64,000 bases of DNA from Lepisosteus oculatus (Eukaryota > Chordata > Actinopteri > Semionotiformes > Lepisosteidae): positions 44,214,490 through 44,278,489 of the forward strand of contig NC_090709.1 of NCBI RefSeq assembly GCF_040954835.1, read 5' to 3'. The notes beneath the pieces were generated by a model. That model ran no database searches. It saw nothing but the letters and a program-made list of their open reading frames with translations, and had not been told where the DNA came from. Each line of letters opens with the position of its first letter. The stretch's first letter is position 1. A program made the position numbers and the translations under genes. Shown here one piece after another: positions 32,073 through 44,003 of this stretch.

Positions 32073-32145
32073 TGCCGAAACCCGGGATCGAACCAGGGAC
32101 CTTTAGATCTTCAGTCTAACGCTCTCCCAACTGAGCTATTTCGGC
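32073..32145 (-). tRNA. tRNA-Phe(GAA), unit 1
   Basis: 73 nt, apparently identical to the canonical vertebrate tRNA-Phe as I remember it: GCCGAAA/TTTCGGC, A box TAGCTCAGTTGG, anticodon loop CTGAAGA (GAA), B box GGTTCGATC. A TTTT stop follows within a few bases on the minus strand. Confidence 0.97.
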
Positions 32146-33169
32146 AGTGCGCAAAGCCCACAGCCACCTGCTCCAGCCTTCCTGTGTTGTGGCATGAGCG
32201 CACCAAGAGTAGCGGGAGAGTGTTGCAGGAACGTCACTCAGAAGGAAAGCCACCCAGCTGCGCCCTCTGAGCTCTGTCCAGCGCATCTTCCTCGCATGGA
32301 CTCCTGCCTGCGACGGGCAGGAAACAATTAGCAAGAACAGAACGACACGCCATGGGTGTCTCATGACCGCACCTTAGGTTGTGACACGTGCAGGTGTGAG
32401 GGGTTGCCGGGCTACTTTGGAGCAGAGCTTGGGCGGAGGGGGGGCGGGAAAGCAGACAAAGAGGTGACACCTCAAGGTCTGCACGATCACAGCTCTCCGC
32501 CGCCCCAGGCTTCCGCTCGATAAGCTACTGGACACACCCGCCCCTCCTCACACAGACCGTGGAAAAGCCCCCGAGTGGGAGGGCTCGCTCTTCCTCCCAG
32601 GAGCTCTTGGACACGACGCCCAGACAGGGCGCGGGGAGCCGCCGCCTGCAAACACGGCTCCAGGCAGGACTCCACTCCGCAGGAGCCGCAGAGCAGAGGA
32701 GATGAGGGCAGCTTAGCTCCTGTGCAGAGACCTGAGCTGTTGTTGCTGTGGATGCTGTCTTTTCTGCACTCGGGGTAGGAGTGAATGTTGAGTTGCACTT
32801 AGAAATGAAGCAGAGCACTTCAACGGCACGGGTGTGTGTGTGTGTGCGCCCTGGTGATTCTGGGAGACAGATCGAACCTGGGCTAAAAGAGAGGGGGCTT
32901 AGCCCTCTTCCATTTGCTAGTTCAAAGTTGTACAACCCCTTTGTATCTGCTAGGCGGCGCAGTCGTCGTGCACAAAGAACACTTTGAAAAGCGTCAAAGG
33001 CAAGTCATTCCGAGTTGGTCGTTTGTGTTTTCCGTTCAGACGCGAAATGCTGACATGATCTCTCGGCTCCTCGGTTGTCATTTCTGCTCCGTAAAGGGAT
33101 CACAGCACGCGTCGGCTTCCAGCATGCTGGGTCGGGACACGATGCCGGGGGTTGGAGAGAGCGATGTCT

Positions 33170-33241
33170 TCCTCGTTAGTATAGTGGCAAGTATCCCCGC
33201 CTGTCACGCGGGAGACCGGGGTTCGATTCCCCGACGGGGAG
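33170..33241 (+). tRNA. tRNA-Asp(GTC), unit 1
   Basis: 72 nt: TCCTCGT/ACGGGGA acceptor with a wobble pair, anticodon loop CTGTCAC (GTC), T-arm CGGGG/CCCCG with TTCGATT. The D-loop reads GGCAAG where vertebrate copies usually have GGTGAG. GCTTTTC follows directly as stop. Confidence 0.95.
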
Positions 33242-33653
33242 TAGCTTTTCTTTCACCTCCTTAGAGAAATGACTGCCTTTCACTTCTCTGTTTTCTTTCA
33301 CAGCGTCGTGCACCTTTTCATTGCTCTCGCTTTCAGAGCCTCCGCACGGCAGTCGACTCGACATCAGGAAGCACATTGAAGTGAAAGCAGGAAGCGCTGC
33401 GACATGCACTGTGCAGATCCCGCCACACTAAGAGGTGAGTGGGTCTGTTCGATGCACAAAGAACGCTTTGAGAAGCGTCAAAGGCAAGTCATTCCGAGTT
33501 GGTCGTTTGTGTTTTCCGTTCAGACGCGAAATGCTGAAATGATCTCTCGGCTCCTCGGTTGTCATTTCTGCTCCGTAAAGGAATCACAGCACGCGTCGGC
33601 TTCCAGCACGGTGGGTCGGGACACGATGCCGGGGGTCGGAGAGAGCGATGTCT

Positions 33654-33713
33654 TCCTCGTTAGTATAGGACCTGTCACCTGTCCCCACCTGTCACGCGGG
33701 AGACTGGGGTGCA
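33654..33713 (+). pseudogene. tRNA-Asp relic, unit 1
   Basis: The 5' part TCCTCGTTAGTATAG and the anticodon arm CCTGTCACGCGGGAGAC are kept, but an extra piece (GACCTGTCACCTGTCC) interrupts the D-arm and the T-arm is replaced after GGGGTGCATCAGG. It arose by the internal duplication of the Asp segment. Confidence 0.8.
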
Positions 33714-33862
33714 TCAGGACGCGCCTTGAAGTGAAAGCAGGATGCGCTGTGACATGCACTGTGCAGATCCCGCCACACTAAGAGGTGGGTCCAGTGGGTC
33801 TGTTCGATCACAGCGCTAGGCGAATCCCCAATCCCCTTTTGTGCCTGGCGACAAAAGATGTC

Positions 33863-33935
33863 TGTTTCCGCCCGGTTTCGAACCGGGGACCTTTCGCGTG
33901 TGAGGCGAACGTGATAACCACTACACTACGGAAAC
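33863..33935 (-). tRNA. tRNA-Val(CAC), unit 1
   Basis: A 73-nt cloverleaf differing from the Val-AAC gene chiefly at the anticodon (CTCACAC) and D-loop (GTGGTTAT). The T-arm is CCCGG/CCGGG. TCTTTT lies 5-10 nt downstream. Confidence 0.96.
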
Positions 33936-34362
33936 GGTGGTAAGACGTGCCCAGCGGCCCAGCGCTGAGCTTCGCCAATGCGATTTAGCTGCTTCCAGTG
34001 CCTTTATTGGAGTGCGCTGATGGACCGTGCTCTCTCTCCAGAGACCAGCACGCCTGTCATGGACGGAGCAGGAAAGGCGGCGCCACATTCTACAGCCCTC
34101 TCCACGCAATCGACGAAATCGGGCTACTGAAGTGGAGAAAATCGCCTCTCCAGAAAGTGCAAATATCATCTTGGAGACTATAAATCCTATTGCCGAAGGT
34201 CAGCCCTGTCTACCAGAGTAACCCTCCCACAGCGATGATCAGCTCGTCTCACACGCGAGAAGTTTCGGTTGGAAACAAGCGCCCCCTCTTCTCGCACGTT
34301 TTGCACGTTCGAGTAGTTTTAATGCGGCTCTTTCGTACACGGTGCTGATCTTTTGGAAAGCA

Positions 34363-34428
34363 GGAGGCAAAACCGAGTCGAACCGCCTGGGTGAAAACCA
34401 GGAACCCTAACCGCTAGACTATATGGCA
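34363..34428 (-). pseudogene. tRNA-Glu(TTC) relic, unit 2
   Basis: Same sequence as the unit 1 relic, including the T-stem gap. Confidence 0.8.
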
Positions 34429-34629
34429 GCGAACAACCATGCTGTTCACGGCATCAAGCAAGCAAACTACATAAATATGAGAAAACACGCAAGAGAGTTG
34501 TCACTCAGAGTGTCGAAGGGTCGATGTATACTGGGGCTCAGTTGAAATGCAACGTCAGGACTTTTCCGAATTATGTCACACGAAGAGAGCACAGCCCTTT
34601 CCGCCCTGCCGCCTGTGTCTCGGTAACTC

Positions 34630-34701
34630 GCTGTGATCGTATAGTGGTCAGTACTTTGCGTTGTGGCCGCAACAACCCCGGTTCGAATCCGGGTCACGGC
34701 A
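34630..34701 (+). tRNA. tRNA-His(GTG), unit 2
   Basis: Identical to the unit 1 gene over 72 nt, with the same downstream TTTT. Confidence 0.95.
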
Positions 34702-35275
34702 GAATAGGGGCGTCTGCTTTTACTACTCGCGCGAATGAAGGCAAAAAAAAGCCAATCGACGTGAACGAACGGCGCTTTACAGAGGAGTACTGCCTGACTG
34801 GATCGTTGATGAACGACAGAGGCCACTCCGACCTCTTCTCGGTTTTCTTCAATGACTTACTAAGGATCTTCTTCACATTCGCCCATGCAGGGGAAGCCAG
34901 TTACACCAAAGCAAACGCAGGAAAGTGCATTTCAAGCAGAGACCAGGAGGGACTTGTTTACACCGAGAGTGGGCGGAGAATGGAACAATGCGCCCAGCCC
35001 TGTTGCTGGAGCCGATTCTTGATGAGCTCTTGGGCTCACTAAGAGGCCCCCGCTGGATGCTAATCTTTCTGTTGTTCTTGCAGGTCCTGCGCTGCTTTTG
35101 AGCCGACAGAGCTCGACCTGGTCTGTCGGCACAGCCCAATTGCAAATGATCGGCTCCGCGTACAGAAGGAACGTGCGTTTGGTACAAGAGTGCACGAAGG
35201 CACCGGAAATACATTGGGAACAAATGACCGGTCGCTCAAGACCTCTGTGAAGTACAGGAGCGTGCAAAACGAGGC

Positions 35276-35348
35276 TGTTTCCGCCCGGTCTCGAACCGGG
35301 GACCTTTCGCGTGTTAGGCGAACGTGATAGCCGCTACACTACGGAAAC
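35276..35348 (-). tRNA. tRNA-Val(AAC), unit 2
   Basis: Standard anticodon stem TTCGC/GCGAA; otherwise as in unit 1. Confidence 0.95.
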
Positions 35349-35457
35349 CTGTAGGGACTGCTGCTGGTGTCTCGCTTGCGTTTCGGGCTGAGAAAGGGAC
35401 GCGTCACTTTAGGCAGGTGGCGCTGGAGAGAGGAACAAAGGGCGCGATGAAACAAAA

Positions 35458-35530
35458 TGCCGAAACCCGGGATCGAACCAGGGACCTTTAGATCTTCAGT
35501 CTAACGCTCTCCCAACTGAGCTATTTCGGC
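35458..35530 (-). tRNA. tRNA-Phe(GAA), unit 2
   Basis: No base differs from the unit 1 gene. Confidence 0.97.
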
Positions 35531-36552
35531 AGTGCGCAAAGCCCACAGCCACCTGCTCCAGCCTTCCTGTGTTGTGGCATGAGCGCACCAAGAGTAGCGG
35601 GAGAGTGTTGCAGGAACGTCACTCAGAAGGAAAGCCACCCAGCTGCGCCCTCTGAGCTCTGTCCAGCGCATCTTCCTCGCATGGACTCCTGCCTGCGACG
35701 GGCAGGAAACAATTAGCAAGAACAGAACGACACGCCATGGGTGTCTCATGACCGCACCTTAGGTTGTGACACGTGCAGGTGTGAGGGGTTGCCGGGCTAC
35801 TTTGGAGCAGAGCTTGGGCGGAGGGGGGGCGGGAAAGCAGACAAAGAGGTGACACCTCAAGGTCTGCACGATCACAGCTCTCCGCCGCCCCAGGCTTCCG
35901 CTCGATAAGCTACTGGACACACCCGCCCCTCCTCACACAGACCGTGGAAAAGCCCCCGAGTGGGAGGGCTCGCTCTTCCTCCCAGGAGCTCTTGGACACG
36001 ACGCCCAGACAGGGCGCGGGGAGCCGCCGCCTGCAAACACGGCTCCAGGCAGGACTCCACTCCGCAGGAGCCGCAGAGCAGAGGAGATGAGGGCAGCTTA
36101 GCTCCTGTGCAGAGACCTGAGCTGCTGTTGCTGTGGATGCTGTCTTTTCTGCACTCGGGGTAGGAGTGAATGTTGAGTTGCACTTAGAAATGAAGCAGAG
36201 CACTTCAACGGCACGGGTGTGTGTGTGTGCGCCCTGGTGATTCTGGGAGACAGATCGAACCTGGGCTAAAAGAGAGGGGGCTTAGCCCTCTTCCATTTGC
36301 TAGTTCAAAGTTGTACAACCCCTTTGTATCTGCTAGGCGGCGCAGTCGTCGTGCACAAAGAACACTTTGAAAAGCGTCAAAGGCAAGTCATTCCGAGTTG
36401 GTCGTTTGTGTTTTCCGTTCAGACGCGAAATGCTGACATGATCTCTCGGCTCCTCGGTTGTCATTTCTGCTCCGTAAAGGGATCACAGCACGCGTCGGCT
36501 TCCAGCATGCTGGGTCGGGACACGATGCCGGGGGTTGGAGAGAGCGATGTCT

Positions 36553-36624
36553 TCCTCGTTAGTATAGTGGCAAGTATCCCCGCCTGTCACGCGGGAGACC
36601 GGGGTTCGATTCCCCGACGGGGAG
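36553..36624 (+). tRNA. tRNA-Asp(GTC), unit 2
   Basis: Identical to unit 1, shifted by the shorter GT tract. Confidence 0.95.
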
Positions 36625-37036
36625 TAGCTTTTCTTTCACCTCCTTAGAGAAATGACTGCCTTTCACTTCTCTGTTTTCTTTCACAGCGTCGTGCACCTTT
36701 TCATTGCTCTCGCTTTCAGAGCCTCCGCACGGCAGTCGACTCGACATCAGGAAGCACATTGAAGTGAAAGCAGGAAGCGCTGCGACATGCACTGTGCAGA
36801 TCCCGCCACACTAAGAGGTGAGTGGGTCTGTTCGATGCACAAAGAACGCTTTGAGAAGCGTCAAAGGCAAGTCATTCCGAGTTGGTCGTTTGTGTTTTCC
36901 GTTCAGACGCGAAATGCTGAAATGATCTCTCGGCTCCTCGGTTGTCATTTCTGCTCCGTAAAGGAATCACAGCACGCGTCGGCTTCCAGCACGGTGGGTC
37001 GGGACACGATGCCGGGGGTCGGAGAGAGCGATGTCT

Positions 37037-37096
37037 TCCTCGTTAGTATAGGACCTGTCACCTGTCCCCACCTGTCACGCGGGAGACTGGGGTGCA
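37037..37096 (+). pseudogene. tRNA-Asp relic, unit 2
   Basis: Same interrupted D-arm and lost T-arm as in unit 1. Confidence 0.8.
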
Positions 37097-37245
37097 TCAG
37101 GACGCGCCTTGAAGTGAAAGCAGGATGCGCTGTGACATGCACTGTGCAGATCCCGCCACACTAAGAGGTGGGTCCAGTGGGTCTGTTCGATCACAGCGCT
37201 AGGCGAATCCCCAATCCCCTTTTGTGCCTGGCGACAAAAGATGTC

Positions 37246-37318
37246 TGTTTCCGCCCGGTTTCGAACCGGGGACCTTTCGCGTGTGAGGCGAACGTGATAA
37301 CCACTACACTACGGAAAC
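37246..37318 (-). tRNA. tRNA-Val(CAC), unit 2
   Basis: Intact T-arm (GAACCGGGG on the plus strand) and CAC anticodon. Confidence 0.96.
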
Positions 37319-37745
37319 GGTGGTAAGACGTGCCCAGCGGCCCAGCGCTGAGCTTCGCCAATGCGATTTAGCTGCTTCCAGTGCCTTTATTGGAGTGCGC
37401 TGATGGACCGTGCTCTCTCTCCAGAGACCAGCACGCCTGTCATGGACGGAGCAGGAAAGGCGGCGCCACATTCTACAGCCCTCTCCACGCAATCGACGAA
37501 ATCGGGCTACTGAAGTGGAGAAAATCGCCTCTCCAGAAAGTGCAAATATCATCTTGGAGACTATAAATCCTATTGCCGAAGGTCAGCCCTGTCTACCAGA
37601 GTAACCCTCCCACAGCGATGATCAGCTCGTCTCACACGCGAGAAGTTTCGGTTGGAAACAAGCGCCCCCTCTTCTCGCACGTTTTGCACGTTCGAGTAGT
37701 TTTAATGCGGCTCTTTCGTACACGGTGCTGATCTTTTGGAAAGCA

Positions 37746-37811
37746 GGAGGCAAAACCGAGTCGAACCGCCTGGGTGAAAACCAGGAACCCTAACCGCTAG
37801 ACTATATGGCA
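37746..37811 (-). pseudogene. tRNA-Glu(TTC) relic, unit 3
   Basis: Unchanged relative to units 1 and 2. Confidence 0.8.
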
Positions 37812-38012
37812 GCGAACAACCATGCTGTTCACGGCATCAAGCAAGCAAACTACATAAATATGAGAAAACACGCAAGAGAGTTGTCACTCAGAGTGTCGAA
37901 GGGTCGATGTATACTGGGGCTCAGTTGAAATGCAACGTCAGGACTTTTCCGAATTATGTCACACGAAGAGAGCACAGCCCTTTCCGCCCTGCCGCGTGTG
38001 TCTCGGTAACTC

Positions 38013-38084
38013 GCTGTGATCGTATAGTGGTCAGTACTTTGCGTTGTGGCCGCAACAACCCCGGTTCGAATCCGGGTCACGGCA
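38013..38084 (+). tRNA. tRNA-His(GTG), unit 3
   Basis: Complete cloverleaf, no difference from unit 1. Confidence 0.95.
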
Positions 38085-38658
38085 GAATAGGGGCGTCTGC
38101 TTTTACTACTCGCGCGAATGAAGGCAAAAAAAAGCCAATCGACGTGAACGAACGGCGCTTTACAGAGGAGTACTGCCTGACTGGATCGTTGATGAACGAC
38201 AGAGGCCACTCCGACCTCTTCTCGGTTTTCTTCAATGACTTACTAAGGATCTTCTTCACATTCGCCCATGCAGGGGAAGCCAGTTACACCAAAGCAAACG
38301 CAGGAAAGTGCATTTCAAGCAGAGACCAGGAGGGACTTGTTTACACCGAGAGTGGGCGGAGAATGGAACAATGCGCCCAGCCCTGTTGCTGGAGCCGATT
38401 CTTGATGAGCTCTTGGGCTCACTAAGAGGCCCCCGCTGGATGCTAATCTTTCTGTTGTTCTTGCAGGTCCTGCGCTGCTTTTGAGCCGACAGAGCTCGAC
38501 CTGGTCTGTCGGCACAGCCCAATTGCAAATGATCGGCTCCGCGTACAGAAGGAACGTGCGTTTGGTACAAGAGTGCACGAAGGCACCGGAAATACATTGG
38601 GAACAAATGACCGGTCGCTCAAGACCTCTGTGAAGTACAGGAGCGTGCAAAACGAGGC

Positions 38659-38731
38659 TGTTTCCGCCCGGTCTCGAACCGGGGACCTTTCGCGTGTTAG
38701 GCGAACGTGATAGCCGCTACACTACGGAAAC
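38659..38731 (-). tRNA. tRNA-Val(AAC), unit 3
   Basis: Standard stem as in unit 2. Confidence 0.95.
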
Positions 38732-38840
38732 CTGTAGGGACTGCTGCTGGTGTCTCGCTTGCGTTTCGGGCTGAGAAAGGGACGCGTCACTTTAGGCAGG
38801 TGGCGCTGGAGAGAGGAACAAAGGGCGCGATGAAACAAAA

Positions 38841-38913
38841 TGCCGAAACCCGGGATCGAACCAGGGACCTTTAGATCTTCAGTCTAACGCTCTCCCAACT
38901 GAGCTATTTCGGC
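38841..38913 (-). tRNA. tRNA-Phe(GAA), unit 3
   Basis: Canonical sequence with TTTT downstream on the minus strand. Confidence 0.97.
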
Positions 38914-39937
38914 AGTGCGCAAAGCCCACAGCCACCTGCTCCAGCCTTCCTGTGTTGTGGCATGAGCGCACCAAGAGTAGCGGGAGAGTGTTGCAGGAAC
39001 GTCACTCAGAAGGAAAGCCACCCAGCTGCGCCCTCTGAGCTCTGTCCAGCGCATCTTCCTCGCATGGACTCCTGCCTGCGACGGGCAGGAAACAATTAGC
39101 AAGAACAGAACGACACGCCATGGGTGTCTCATGACCGCACCTTAGGTTGTGACACGTGCAGGTGTGAGGGGTTGCCGGGCTACTTTGGAGCAGAGCTTGG
39201 GCGGAGGGGGGGCGGGAAAGCAGACAAAGAGGTGACACCTCAAGGTCTGCACGATCACAGCTCTCCGCCGCCCCAGGCTTCCGCTCGATAAGCTACTGGA
39301 CACACCCGCCCCTCCTCACACAGACCGTGGAAAAGCCCCCGAGTGGGAGGGCTCGCTCTTCCTCCCAGGAGCTCTTGGACACGACGCCCAGACAGGGCGC
39401 GGGGAGCCGCCGCCTGCAAACACGGCTCCAGGCAGGACTCCACTCCGCAGGAGCCGCAGAGCAGAGGAGATGAGGGCAGCTTAGCTCCTGTGCAGAGACC
39501 TGAGCTGTTGTTGCTGTGGATGCTGTCTTTTCTGCACTCGGGGTAGGAGTGAATGTTGAGTTGCACTTAGAAATGAAGCAGAGCACTTCAACGGCACGGG
39601 TGTGTGTGTGTGTGCGCCCTGGTGATTCTGGGAGACAGATCGAACCTGGGCTAAAAGAGAGGGGGCTTAGCCCTCTTCCATTTGCTAGTTCAAAGTTGTA
39701 CAACCCCTTTGTATCTGCTAGGCGGCGCAGTCGTCGTGCACAAAGAACACTTTGAAAAGCGTCAAAGGCAAGTCATTCCGAGTTGGTCGTTTGTGTTTTC
39801 CGTTCAGACGCGAAATGCTGACATGATCTCTCGGCTCCTCGGTTGTCATTTCTGCTCCGTAAAGGGATCACAGCACGCGTCGGCTTCCAGCATGCTGGGT
39901 CGGGACACGATGCCGGGGGTTGGAGAGAGCGATGTCT

Positions 39938-40009
39938 TCCTCGTTAGTATAGTGGCAAGTATCCCCGCCTGTCACGCGGGAGACCGGGGTTCGATTCCCC
40001 GACGGGGAG
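39938..40009 (+). tRNA. tRNA-Asp(GTC), unit 3
   Basis: All stems pair; same D-loop variant GGCAAG as the other units. Confidence 0.95.
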
Positions 40010-40421
40010 TAGCTTTTCTTTCACCTCCTTAGAGAAATGACTGCCTTTCACTTCTCTGTTTTCTTTCACAGCGTCGTGCACCTTTTCATTGCTCTCGCTT
40101 TCAGAGCCTCCGCACGGCAGTCGACTCGACATCAGGAAGCACATTGAAGTGAAAGCAGGAAGCGCTGCGACATGCACTGTGCAGATCCCGCCACACTAAG
40201 AGGTGAGTGGGTCTGTTCGATGCACAAAGAACGCTTTGAGAAGCGTCAAAGGCAAGTCATTCCGAGTTGGTCGTTTGTGTTTTCCGTTCAGACGCGAAAT
40301 GCTGAAATGATCTCTCGGCTCCTCGGTTGTCATTTCTGCTCCGTAAAGGAATCACAGCACGCGTCGGCTTCCAGCACGGTGGGTCGGGACACGATGCCGG
40401 GGGTCGGAGAGAGCGATGTCT

Positions 40422-40481
40422 TCCTCGTTAGTATAGGACCTGTCACCTGTCCCCACCTGTCACGCGGGAGACTGGGGTGCA
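40422..40481 (+). pseudogene. tRNA-Asp relic, unit 3
   Basis: As in unit 1. The unit's 12-bp deletion lies just downstream. Confidence 0.8.
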
Positions 40482-40618
40482 TCAGGACGCGCCTTGAAGT
40501 GAAAGCAGGATGCGCTGTGCAGATCCCGCCACACTAAGAGGTGGGTCCAGTGGGTCTGTTCGATCACAGCGCTAGGCGAATCCCCAATCCCCTTTTGTGC
40601 CTGGCGACAAAAGATGTC

Positions 40619-40691
40619 TGTTTCCGCCCGGTTTCGAACAGGGGACCTTTCGCGTGTGAGGCGAACGTGATAACCACTACACTACGGAAAC
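40619..40691 (-). tRNA. tRNA-Val(CAC), unit 3, T-stem variant
   Basis: The plus strand reads GAACAGGGG, so the fourth T-stem pair becomes T-C. The B box changes from GGTTC to TGTTC. Transcription or stability may be reduced. The rest is intact. Confidence 0.88.
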
Positions 40692-41118
40692 GGTGGTAAG
40701 ACGTGCCCAGCGGCCCAGCGCTGAGCTTCGCCAATGCGATTTAGCTGCTTCCAGTGCCTTTATTGGAGTGCGCTGATGGACCGTGCTCTCTCTCCAGAGA
40801 CCAGCACGCCTGTCATGGACGGAGCAGGAAAGGCGGCGCCACATTCTACAGCCCTCTCCACGCAATCGACGAAATCGGGCTACTGAAGTGGAGAAAATCG
40901 CCTCTCCAGAAAGTGCAAATATCATCTTGGAGACTATAAATCCTATTGCCGAAGGTCAGCCCTGTCTACCAGAGTAACCCTCCCACAGCGATGATCAGCT
41001 CGTCTCACACGCGAGAAGTTTCGGTTGGAAACAAGCGCCCCCTCTTCTCGCACGTTTTGCACGTTCGAGTAGTTTTAATGCGGCTCTTTCGTACACGGTG
41101 CTGATCTTTTGGAAAGCA

Positions 41119-41184
41119 GGAGGCAAAACCGAGTCGAACCGCCTGGGTGAAAACCAGGAACCCTAACCGCTAGACTATATGGCA
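41119..41184 (-). pseudogene. tRNA-Glu(TTC) relic, unit 4
   Basis: Same T-stem gap; anticodon arm intact. Confidence 0.8.
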
Positions 41185-41385
41185 GCGAACAACCATGCTG
41201 TTCACGGCATCAAGCAAGCAAACTACATAAATATGAGAAAACACGCAAGAGAGTTGTCACTCAGAGTGTCGAAGGGTCGATGTATACTGGGGCTCAGTTG
41301 AAATGCAACGTCAGGACTTTTCCGAATTATGTCACACGAAGAGAGCACAGCCCTTTCCGCCCTGCCGCGTGTGTCTCGGTAACTC

Positions 41386-41457
41386 GCTGTGATCGTATAG
41401 TGGTCAGTACTTTGCGTTGTGGCCGCAACAACCCCGGTTCGAATCCGGGTCACGGCA
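41386..41457 (+). tRNA. tRNA-His(GTG), unit 4
   Basis: Intact, as unit 1. Confidence 0.95.
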
Positions 41458-42031
41458 GAATAGGGGCGTCTGCTTTTACTACTCGCGCGAATGAAGGCAA
41501 AAAAAAGCCAATCGACGTGAACGAACGGCGCTTTACAGAGGAGTACTGCCTGACTGGATCGTTGATGAACGACAGAGGCCACTCCGACCTCTTCTCGGTT
41601 TTCTTCAATGACTTACTAAGGATCTTCTTCACATTCGCCCATGCAGGGGAAGCCAGTTACACCAAAGCAAACGCAGGAAAGTGCATTTCAAGCAGAGACC
41701 AGGAGGGACTTGTTTACACCGAGAGTGGGCGGAGAATGGAACAATGCGCCCAGCCCTGTTGCTGGAGCCGATTCTTGATGAGCTCTTGGGCTCACTAAGA
41801 GGCCCCCGCTGGATGCTAATCTTTCTGTTGTTCTTGCAGGTCCTGCGCTGCTTTTGAGCCGACAGAGCTCGACCTGGTCTGTCGGCACAGCCCAATTGCA
41901 AATGATCGGCTCCGCGTACAGAAGGAACGTGCGTTTGGTACAAGAGTGCACGAAGGCACCGGAAATACATTGGGAACAAATGACCGGTCGCTCAAGACCT
42001 CTGTGAAGTACAGGAGCGTGCAAAACGAGGC

Positions 42032-42104
42032 TGTTTCCGCCCGGTCTCGAACCGGGGACCTTTCGCGTGTTAGGCGAACGTGATAGCCGCTACACTACGG
42101 AAAC
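42032..42104 (-). tRNA. tRNA-Val(AAC), unit 4
   Basis: Intact, standard anticodon stem. Confidence 0.95.
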
Positions 42105-42213
42105 CTGTAGGGACTGCTGCTGGTGTCTCGCTTGCGTTTCGGGCTGAGAAAGGGACGCGTCACTTTAGGCAGGTGGCGCTGGAGAGAGGAACAAAGGGCG
42201 CGATGAAACAAAA

Positions 42214-42286
42214 TGCCGAAACCCGGGATCGAACCAGGGACCTTTAGATCTTCAGTCTAACGCTCTCCCAACTGAGCTATTTCGGC
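42214..42286 (-). tRNA. tRNA-Phe(GAA), unit 4
   Basis: Intact, canonical. Confidence 0.97.
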
Positions 42287-43310
42287 AGTGCGCAAAGCCC
42301 ACAGCCACCTGCTCCAGCCTTCCTGTGTTGTGGCATGAGCGCACCAAGAGTAGCGGGAGAGTGTTGCAGGAACGTCACTCAGAAGGAAAGCCACCCAGCT
42401 GCGCCCTCTGAGCTCTGTCCAGCGCATCTTCCTCGCATGGACTCCTGCCTGCGACGGGCAGGAAACAATTAGCAAGAACAGAACGACACGCCATGGGTGT
42501 CTCATGACCGCACCTTAGGTTGTGACACGTGCAGGTGTGAGGGGTTGCCGGGCTACTTTGGAGCAGAGCTTGGGCGGAGGGGGGGCGGGAAAGCAGACAA
42601 AGAGGTGACACCTCAAGGTCTGCACGATCACAGCTCTCCGCCGCCCCAGGCTTCCGCTCGATAAGCTACTGGACACACCCGCCCCTCCTCACACAGACCG
42701 TGGAAAAGCCCCCGAGTGGGAGGGCTCGCTCTTCCTCCCAGGAGCTCTTGGACACGACGCCCAGACAGGGCGCGGGGAGCCGCCGCCTGCAAACACGGCT
42801 CCAGGCAGGACTCCACTCCGCAGGAGCCGCAGAGCAGAGGAGATGAGGGCAGCTTAGCTCCTGTGCAGAGACCTGAGCTGTTGTTGCTGTGGATGCTGTC
42901 TTTTCTGCACTCGGGGTAGGAGTGAATGTTGAGTTGCACTTAGAAATGAAGCAGAGCACTTCAACGGCACGGGTGTGTGTGTGTGTGCGCCCTGGTGATT
43001 CTGGGAGACAGATCGAACCTGGGCTAAAAGAGAGGGGGCTTAGCCCTCTTCCATTTGCTAGTTCAAAGTTGTACAACCCCTTTGTATCTGCTAGGCGGCG
43101 CAGTCGTCGTGCACAAAGAACACTTTGAAAAGCGTCAAAGGCAAGTCATTCCGAGTTGGTCGTTTGTGTTTTCCGTTCAGACGCGAAATGCTGACATGAT
43201 CTCTCGGCTCCTCGGTTGTCATTTCTGCTCCGTAAAGGGATCACAGCACGCGTCGGCTTCCAGCATGCTGGGTCGGGACACGATGCCGGGGGTTGGAGAG
43301 AGCGATGTCT

Positions 43311-43382
43311 TCCTCGTTAGTATAGTGGCAAGTATCCCCGCCTGTCACGCGGGAGACCGGGGTTCGATTCCCCGACGGGGAG
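43311..43382 (+). tRNA. tRNA-Asp(GTC), unit 4
   Basis: Intact, followed by GCTTTTC. Confidence 0.95.
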
Positions 43383-43794
43383 TAGCTTTTCTTTCACCTC
43401 CTTAGAGAAATGACTGCCTTTCACTTCTCTGTTTTCTTTCACAGCGTCGTGCACCTTTTCATTGCTCTCGCTTTCAGAGCCTCCGCACGGCAGTCGACTC
43501 GACATCAGGAAGCACATTGAAGTGAAAGCAGGAAGCGCTGCGACATGCACTGTGCAGATCCCGCCACACTAAGAGGTGAGTGGGTCTGTTCGATGCACAA
43601 AGAACGCTTTGAGAAGCGTCAAAGGCAAGTCATTCCGAGTTGGTCGTTTGTGTTTTCCGTTCAGACGCGAAATGCTGAAATGATCTCTCGGCTCCTCGGT
43701 TGTCATTTCTGCTCCGTAAAGGAATCACAGCACGCGTCGGCTTCCAGCACGGTGGGTCGGGACACGATGCCGGGGGTCGGAGAGAGCGATGTCT

Positions 43795-43854
43795 TCCTCG
43801 TTAGTATAGGACCTGTCACCTGTCCCCACCTGTCACGCGGGAGACTGGGGTGCA
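43795..43854 (+). pseudogene. tRNA-Asp relic, unit 4
   Basis: Interrupted copy as in the other units. Confidence 0.8.
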
Positions 43855-44003
43855 TCAGGACGCGCCTTGAAGTGAAAGCAGGATGCGCTGTGACATGCAC
43901 TGTGCAGATCCCGCCACACTAAGAGGTGGGTCCAGTGGGTCTGTTCGATCACAGCGCTAGGCGAATCCCCAATCCCCTTTTGTGCCTGGCGACAAAAGAT
44001 GTC

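Larger units (their letters stand above)
30837..34221. repeat. tRNA array unit 1 (3385 bp)
   Basis: First complete unit of the head-to-tail array, starting CCCTCCCACAGCGATGATCA. Order: Glu relic (-), His (+), Val-AAC (-), Phe (-), Asp (+), Asp relic (+), Val-CAC (-). About 240 bp upstream of Asp are duplicated upstream of the Asp relic, about 484 bp further on. It also holds a (GT)n tract at about 32832. The open frames of 60-172 codons repeated in each unit run across the tRNA genes and are not taken as genes. The unit abuts the foldback element directly. Confidence 0.95.
34222..37604. repeat. tRNA array unit 2 (3383 bp)
   Basis: Nearly identical to unit 1. The visible differences are two bases fewer in the GT tract near 36218, C-for-G in GCCGCCTGTG (34611), C for T in GAGCTGCTGTTGC, and GTTAGGCGAAC in the Val-AAC stem. 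Confidence 0.95.
37605..40977. repeat. tRNA array unit 3 (3373 bp)
   Basis: It has the long GT tract of unit 1 and lacks 12 bp near 40518 (one copy of TGACATGCACTG), a deletion shared only with unit 5. Its Val-CAC gene carries a T-stem change shared with unit 4. Confidence 0.95.

Noticed and set aside
32850-32895. B-box-like CAGGTTCGATCTG on the minus strand of each unit
   Set aside because: No A box or cloverleaf upstream, so it is not called as a tRNA.
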